DNA from: MTP4 sp052056915
GTDB lineage: Archaea; Halobacteriota; Methanosarcinia; Methanosarcinales; Methanosarcinaceae
NCBI RefSeq assembly: GCF_052056915.1
Contig: NZ_CP195119.1
Span: 2,914,001 to 2,978,000, forward strand
Length of the DNA stretch: 64,000 bases
Direction of reading: 5' to 3'
Of this stretch, positions 60,381 through 64,000 are shown piece after piece. Made by a program: the position numbers and the translations under genes. The notes beneath the pieces were generated by a model. The model was not told the origin of the DNA. It saw only the letters and a program-made list of their open reading frames with translations, and did not search any database. The first letter of the stretch is position 1. Each line of letters starts with the position of its first letter.

Positions 60381-61332
60381 GTGAAAAATAGGGGTTCCTT
60401 TCTGTGGTTTTTCGAATGGTTGAAATGGATTTTTAGCGTCCCCTTTCTCGACTTGCCGATTTGAGGGTGGGCGGCTGGCTGGCGGAAAAATATAATAAAA
60501 CAGTTATTTCGGTTGTTCGGTTAAGTTCCAGCCTTCCGTTGTTCTACGGAAAAATGGATTTTTACTGCGTTGAGCTTTCGAAGGGGTGTAATGGATTTTA
60601 GCGTCCCGTTTTTCGACTTGCTGATTTGATGGTGGGCGGTTGGCTGGCGGAACAATATAACAAAACAGTTATTTCGGTTGCTTGGGTAAGTTCCAAACTT
60701 CCGTTGTTCTACGGGAAAATGGGTCTCCACTGCTGCATCTTTTCGAAAGGTTGAAATGGATTTTAGCGCCCCGTTCATCGACCTCCCGATTTGTGGGTGG
60801 GCGGTTGGCTGGCGGAAAAATATAATAAAACAGTTATTTCGGTTGTTCGGGTAAGTTCCATCCTTCCGTTGTTCTACGGAAAAATGTGTGTCCACTGCTG
60901 CATCCTTTAGAAAGGTTGAAATGATTTTTAGCGTCCCGTTTTTCGACTTGCTGATTTGATGGTGGGCGGTTGGCTGGCGGAAAAATATAATAAAAAAGTT
61001 ATTTCCGGTTGTTCGGGTAAGTTCCAGCATCCAGTGATTCTACGGAAAAATGGATTTTTGCTGCGTTGAGCTTTCGAAAGGTTGAAATGGATTTTAGCGT
61101 CCCGTTTTTCGACTTGCTGATTTGATGGTGGGCGGTTGGCTGGCGGAAAATATAATAAAACAGTTATTCTCGGTTGCTTGGATAAGTTCCAGCCTTCCGT
61201 TGTTCTACGGAAAAATGGGTTTTTTCACGTTGAGCTTCCGGATGGTTAAAGGTGATTTTAGCGTCCCGTTTTTCGACCTGCTGATTTGAGGGTGGGCGGT
61301 TGGCTGGCGGAAAAATATAATAAAACAGTTAT
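60381..61332. repeat. Dispersed ~165-bp repeat, cluster C (six tandem cores)
   Basis: Cores at 60475, 60640, 60805, 60970, 61136 and 61300 (spacing 165, 165, 165, 166, 164). Each unit has: G-rich block GGGTGGGCGGTTGGCTGGCGG (two runs), BRE/TATA-like AAAAATATAATAAAACAG, a hairpin TTCCGT/ACGGAA, the palindrome CTTTCGAAAG, and TTTTAGCGTCCCG. The array abuts the HicBA module. Confidence 0.95.
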
Positions 61333-61421
61333 GCAGCTCCGTTTTTCCAGTTAGCTGTCATCTTTGATTCCGGGCTGTATCAGTTTTAAATACTCACGGA
61401 CCCAATAATATCATGATATAA

Positions 61422-61649
61422 ATGGAAAGCAACACCTTGAATTACACAGTCCTGATCGAGCAGGATGAGGATGGGATGTACATCGCGACAGTCCCGGACA
61501 TCCCTGGTTGCTATACTCAGGGGAAATCTGTGGAACTGGCTATGGAGCGCATAAAGGAAGCGATCCAGGTCTGTATTGAGGCTGAAGAACTGGAAGATAT
61601 CCTGCCGATGAAATTTATCGGGATTCAGCAGGTAGAGGTAAAAGTATGA
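61422..61649 (+). CDS. hicB: HicB-family antitoxin
   Basis: 75 aa. HicB-type partial RNase-H fold: YTVLIEQDEDGMYIATVPDIPGCYTQGKSVELAMERIKEAIQVCIEA is the family signature (E-D-G-x-Y-x-A-x-V-P-x-x-P-G-C). Neutralises HicA. Overlaps hicA by four bases (ATGA), so the antitoxin is upstream and coupled. It lacks the C-terminal DNA-binding domain of longer HicB proteins. Confidence 0.88.
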   Translation: MESNTLNYTVLIEQDEDGMYIATVPDIPGCYTQGKSVELAMERIKEAIQVCIEAEELEDILPMKFIGIQQVEVKV

Positions 61650-61879
61650 GCAGGCTCCTTCCCGTGAATGGGAGGGATATGTGCAAAATACTTGAGAGGC
61701 TTGGCTTTCAAAAGGTGCATCAGGTCGGAAGCCATGTGAGATACGTTCATCCCGATGGTAGGAAGACAGTAGTGCCTGTACATGGTAATGAAGATTTAGG
61801 TATCGGCCTGATTAAAGAGATCCTGAAGCAGACCCGGATTTCTCGGGAGATGTATGAAGAGCTGAGGAGAAAGGTTTGA
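61646..61879 (+). CDS. hicA: HicA-family mRNA interferase toxin
   Basis: 77 aa, dsRBD-like fold. VNGRDMCKILERLGFQKVHQVGSHVRYVHPDGRKTVVPVHGNEDLGIGLIKEILKQ carries the catalytic His in GSHVRY (about 28-33) and the following basic patch. Cleaves mRNA when HicB is absent. Lies between repeat clusters C and D. Confidence 0.9.
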   Translation: MSRLLPVNGRDMCKILERLGFQKVHQVGSHVRYVHPDGRKTVVPVHGNEDLGIGLIKEILKQTRISREMYEELRRKV

Positions 61880-61942
61880 GGAACTTGAAAGTTCTTTTTT
61901 CGCTTCGTTTTTTCTTTCTTTTGTTTCACTTCTTTTGGTTGT

Positions 61943-62168
61943 GTTTTTCGATCTGTCGATTTTAGGGTGGGCGGTTGGCTGGCGGAAAATATAATAAAAC
62001 AGTTATTTCGGTTGTTCGGGTAAGTTCCAGCCTTCCGTTGTTCTACGGAAAAATGGATTTTTTCACGTTGAGCTTCCGGATGGTTAAAGGTGATTTTAGC
62101 GTCCCGTTTTTCAACTTGCTGATTTGAGGGTGGGTGGTTGGCTGGCGGAAAAATATAATAAAACAGTC
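61943..62168. repeat. Dispersed ~165-bp repeat, cluster D (two cores)
   Basis: Cores at 61975 and 62138 (163 bp apart). The left edge starts at TTTTTCGATCTGTCGATTTT, the right edge again ends at AATATAATAAAACAG. Separates HicBA from the RelE gene, whose stop is 12 bp away. Confidence 0.93.
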
Positions 62169-62179
62169 ATTCAAGATAC

Positions 62180-62443
62180 TCAGAGGTTCTTATAAACGCG
62201 TTTTCTGGAATCAATTCGGAAAACGATTATTGTGACTTTTCCGTAATTGATACGATAAAGAATCCGAAAATCTCCTACCCTTATTCTGAAAGCATTTTCA
62301 CTGGTTCCATAGATCCTCTTGGCATCGTGAGGAATCGGATCTTCGGCTAGTTTTTCGATGGCTTCAAGAATTCGGATTTTGTTTTTGGTATCAAGTTTCC
62401 TGATAAATTTCTTTGCAGGTGTGTCCAGCAAAATCTCAAACAT
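62180..62443 (-). CDS. RelE/ParE-family toxin
   Basis: 87 aa. LDTPAKKFIRKLDTKNKIRILEAIEKLAEDP followed by NAFRIRVGDFRILYRINYGKVTIIVFRIDSRKRVYKN is the RelE superfamily pattern (R-I-R-x-G-x-[FY]-R-[IVL]-x-Y). Probably a ribosome-dependent mRNA interferase. Directly downstream of its antitoxin with 1 bp between them. Confidence 0.9.
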   Translation of the reverse strand: MFEILLDTPAKKFIRKLDTKNKIRILEAIEKLAEDPIPHDAKRIYGTSENAFRIRVGDFRILYRINYGKVTIIVFRIDSRKRVYKNL

Positions 62444-62444
62444 G

Positions 62445-62648
62445 TCAGAGTCCCAGTTCTTTCTTGAATTCTGAAAGGGTTGTTAATTTACCCTTTTTTT
62501 CATGCTCGTAGCTCTCTTCTAAGAGCTTTCTCTCCTCATCGGTGAGTATGCAATCTATGTCTACCATGTGCTCCCTTATATCTGTCAGTTGGTTTTTGAT
62601 AGAATCAAGTTCCTTGATGATTCTTTCCTCAAAATCAGCCTGAGCCAT
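62445..62648 (-). CDS. RelB-like antitoxin
   Basis: 67 aa. Helical protein (IIKELDSIKNQLTDIREHMVDIDCILTDEERKLLEESYEHEKKGKLTTLSEFKKELG); the C-terminal KGKLTTLSEFKKELG is the typical RelB-type toxin-binding tail of small archaeal antitoxins. Upstream partner of the RelE gene. A TATA-like ATTATTTATACAT lies just upstream on this strand. Confidence 0.8.
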   Translation of the reverse strand: MAQADFEERIIKELDSIKNQLTDIREHMVDIDCILTDEERKLLEESYEHEKKGKLTTLSEFKKELGL

Positions 62649-62763
62649 AAAAGAAGGTTAATATGAATATTATTTATACATATGCCTTCTCCGGTTGATT
62701 TGTTCCTTTCAGGTATTCCTCATGAATTTCATGCAGATCGGAAAATAAGACAACCTTCAGTGG

Positions 62764-62882
62764 TTATGCTGAAAAATGAGTGTTCTCTGCTGCATCCTTT
62801 CGAAAGGTTCAATGGATTTTTAGCGTCCCGTTCCTCGACCTGCCGATTTGTGGGTGGGTGGGCGGTTTGCTGTCAGAAAAAT
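62764..62882. repeat. Dispersed ~165-bp repeat, decayed copy E
   Basis: One degenerate copy: TGCTGAAAAATGAGTGTTCTCTGC, CTTTCGAAAGG, TTTTTAGCGTCCCG, then GGTGGGTGGGCGGTTTGCTGTCAGAAAAATTTT, in which the TATA-like part is lost. Lies between the RelBE module and the PD-(D/E)XK-like gene. Confidence 0.85.
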
Positions 62883-62902
62883 TTTATGGACACTTAAAAG
62901 GT

Positions 62903-64000
62903 TCAAAGGAACTTTTTCTCTTCTTCAACAACCCGGTCAAAAATCTCCAGGAATTTTTCCAGATTTTCTTTTTCAACCAGTGCCTGGAGGTCGATACTGG
63001 GTCTCGTGTCAATTGAACTTTCAGGGATCTGGATTCCGGGGATTTCATTGAGCCTGGTAAGGATTTCCAGTCTTTTTTCCCGGTCGTCAAAGGGTTTTCT
63101 GTCTTTCATCCACTGAAAGTGAATTTCGGCTTTTCCGTAGGTGTAGACTCCAAAAGTCCAGTTTCTTTTTTCCCTCCGGGGTTGGGTCAAATTCATCATT
63201 CCGTAGAATGAACCGTCTACCGAACCTGTGCCCCACCAGATATCCAGTTCTTTCTCTTCCATCCAGTTGAGGAGTTTTCTGGCTACATAGGCTTTTTCCT
63301 TGCCTTTCCTGGCTTCAAGTTCGATGAAAAAAGAGTCCTCGTCCCACTTTTTTGATGCTTTTGTTGTTTCTTTTTTTGCCTGTGCCTGAGCGGTTTTTCC
63401 TATCAGGCGTGGGACCAGTGTCTTCAGTTCTTTCCCTACGAATTGTTTGATCTCCACTGCAAGGACTTCTGCAGGGTCCATCTGCTCATTCAGGAACTCT
63501 ACTATCCGCTGGAGTTCGGAAGGGATACGATCCGCAACAAACAGCATGCGGATTTTTCCTGCCTGAAGGTTCGTTTTCACCCCGTTCCAGAAGTCATTTT
63601 CATCTATTTCGGCTCCCAGAAAATCACTGAGTTCCTTTCCGGGGCTTATTCCTTCCTGCTCACACCTTTTTTCAAAACTCGAAATGATCTTTTCGATCGG
63701 CCAGTAGGTCACTGAGTTGGCTGCATAATCAAGCATCTGGCCGACTACTTCCCTTCTGATCCTCGTATCGCTGCTCCTTTTTACCTCTACCAGGGTCGGA
63801 ACGCCGTTCTGGTCGAGGAAAAGGTGATCAAGGGACCAGCGTCCTTCTTCATATTCATTTGAGGGCACTGCCATTTCCCTGCTAACCAGGAGCCACCTGC
63901 GGGGGTCTTCACTGTCAATCTGGCTTCCCGGAATGAGGTTTGGATAATCGGATAACATTTTCTGGAGAATCTCTTCAGCGGAGTATTCCTGCTCAACCAT
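62903..64000 (-). CDS. PD-(D/E)XK nuclease-like protein (may extend past the window)
   Basis: 365 aa from an ATG at the very edge, so the true start may be outside. The N-terminal domain shows a PD-(D/E)XK core: WSLDHLFLDQNGVPTLVEVKRSSD (about 54-77, Asp ... Glu-x-Lys) followed by REVVGQMLDYAAN, a common quasi-motif helix of such nucleases. The C-terminal half (SFFIELEARKGKEKAYVARKLLNWMEEKELDIWWGTG...GVYTYGKAEIHFQW) is a separate alpha/beta domain of unknown type. Probably a DNA-binding or cleaving protein of a defence or repair system. Confidence 0.75.
   Translation of the reverse strand: MVEQEYSAEEILQKMLSDYPNLIPGSQIDSEDPRRWLLVSREMAVPSNEYEEGRWSLDHLFLDQNGVPTLVEVKRSSDTRIRREVVGQMLDYAANSVTYWPIEKIISSFEKRCEQEGISPGKELSDFLGAEIDENDFWNGVKTNLQAGKIRMLFVADRIPSELQRIVEFLNEQMDPAEVLAVEIKQFVGKELKTLVPRLIGKTAQAQAKKETTKASKKWDEDSFFIELEARKGKEKAYVARKLLNWMEEKELDIWWGTGSVDGSFYGMMNLTQPRREKRNWTFGVYTYGKAEIHFQWMKDRKPFDDREKRLEILTRLNEIPGIQIPESSIDTRPSIDLQALVEKENLEKFLEIFDRVVEEEKKFL

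Noticed and set aside
60521..61030. A 169-codon frame on the minus strand across the 165-bp repeats, encoding a 55-residue repeat (FIIFFRQPTAHHQISKSKNG)
   Set aside because: It exists because 165 is a multiple of 3. In other units the length is 163, 164, 166, 168 or 169 bp, which breaks the frame, and there is no ribosome site. Treated as a by-product of the repeat.
60381..61332. CRISPR array
   Set aside because: The whole 165-bp unit is conserved, so there are no unique spacers, and no cas genes are present.

Overview
The window reads as chromosome from a methanogenic archaeon of the Methanosarcina group (inference). The evidence is a set of lineage-typical genes (cofD for coenzyme F420, an FmdE-domain protein, SepCysS beside a conventional CysRS, archaeal RNA polymerase subunit L, exosome subunit Csl4, Dph2, NurA/HerA, aLhr2-type helicase), large DUF11 surface proteins, long AT-rich intergenic regions, and many archaeal TATA boxes about 25 nt upstream of starts, which implies leaderless mRNAs.

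Layout. 1-9.3 kb: tail of a secreted protein, PHP phosphoesterase, nurA-herA operon, tRNA-Pro, an ubiX/LpdD-like pair and an HD phosphohydrolase. 9.4-17.8 kb: cofD, an exported FmdE-domain protein and an information-processing block (hpt-dph2, METTL5-like methyltransferase, csl4, rpoL, SepCysS). 18.4-22 kb: an AAA/DUF4143 ATPase preceded by a striking array of six palindromes on an exact 33-bp period, an HTH regulator and a DUF2148 iron-sulfur protein. 22.4-36.6 kb: a 1724-aa DUF11 surface protein with seven near-identical repeats, lysA, tRNA-Gly, another surface protein, small membrane proteins and a secreted hydrolase. 36.7-53.6 kb: a phosphotransferase whose start is disrupted at a G7 tract, a redox-looking cluster (Cys-rich HTH, two tiny zinc-ribbon proteins, rhodanese), maf, cysS, an orphan type IIG specificity-domain fragment, a Trypco1-like protein, and a metallophosphoesterase with an Lhr helicase.

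53.7-64 kb is an accessory island. It has an AT-rich SIR2-domain gene (candidate antiphage NADase), an iron/corrinoid-type ABC importer, a small exported protein, HicBA and RelBE-type toxin-antitoxin pairs and a PD-(D/E)XK-like protein. Each is separated from the next by clusters of a 163-169-bp repeat (2, 3, 6, 2 and one decayed copy). All intact clusters end at the same right boundary, and each unit carries a G-rich block followed by a BRE/TATA-like promoter sequence. I see no recognisable transposase, integrase, rRNA, or CRISPR array with cas genes.

Other recurring structure: at least six intergenic tandem arrays of 13-15-bp units, mostly just 3' of genes; a lysA 3'-end remnant on the far side of the DUF11 gene; and a 16-bp exact match to the M13 reverse primer in one intergenic region. 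Functions are read from motifs and remembered family features; no database search was run.
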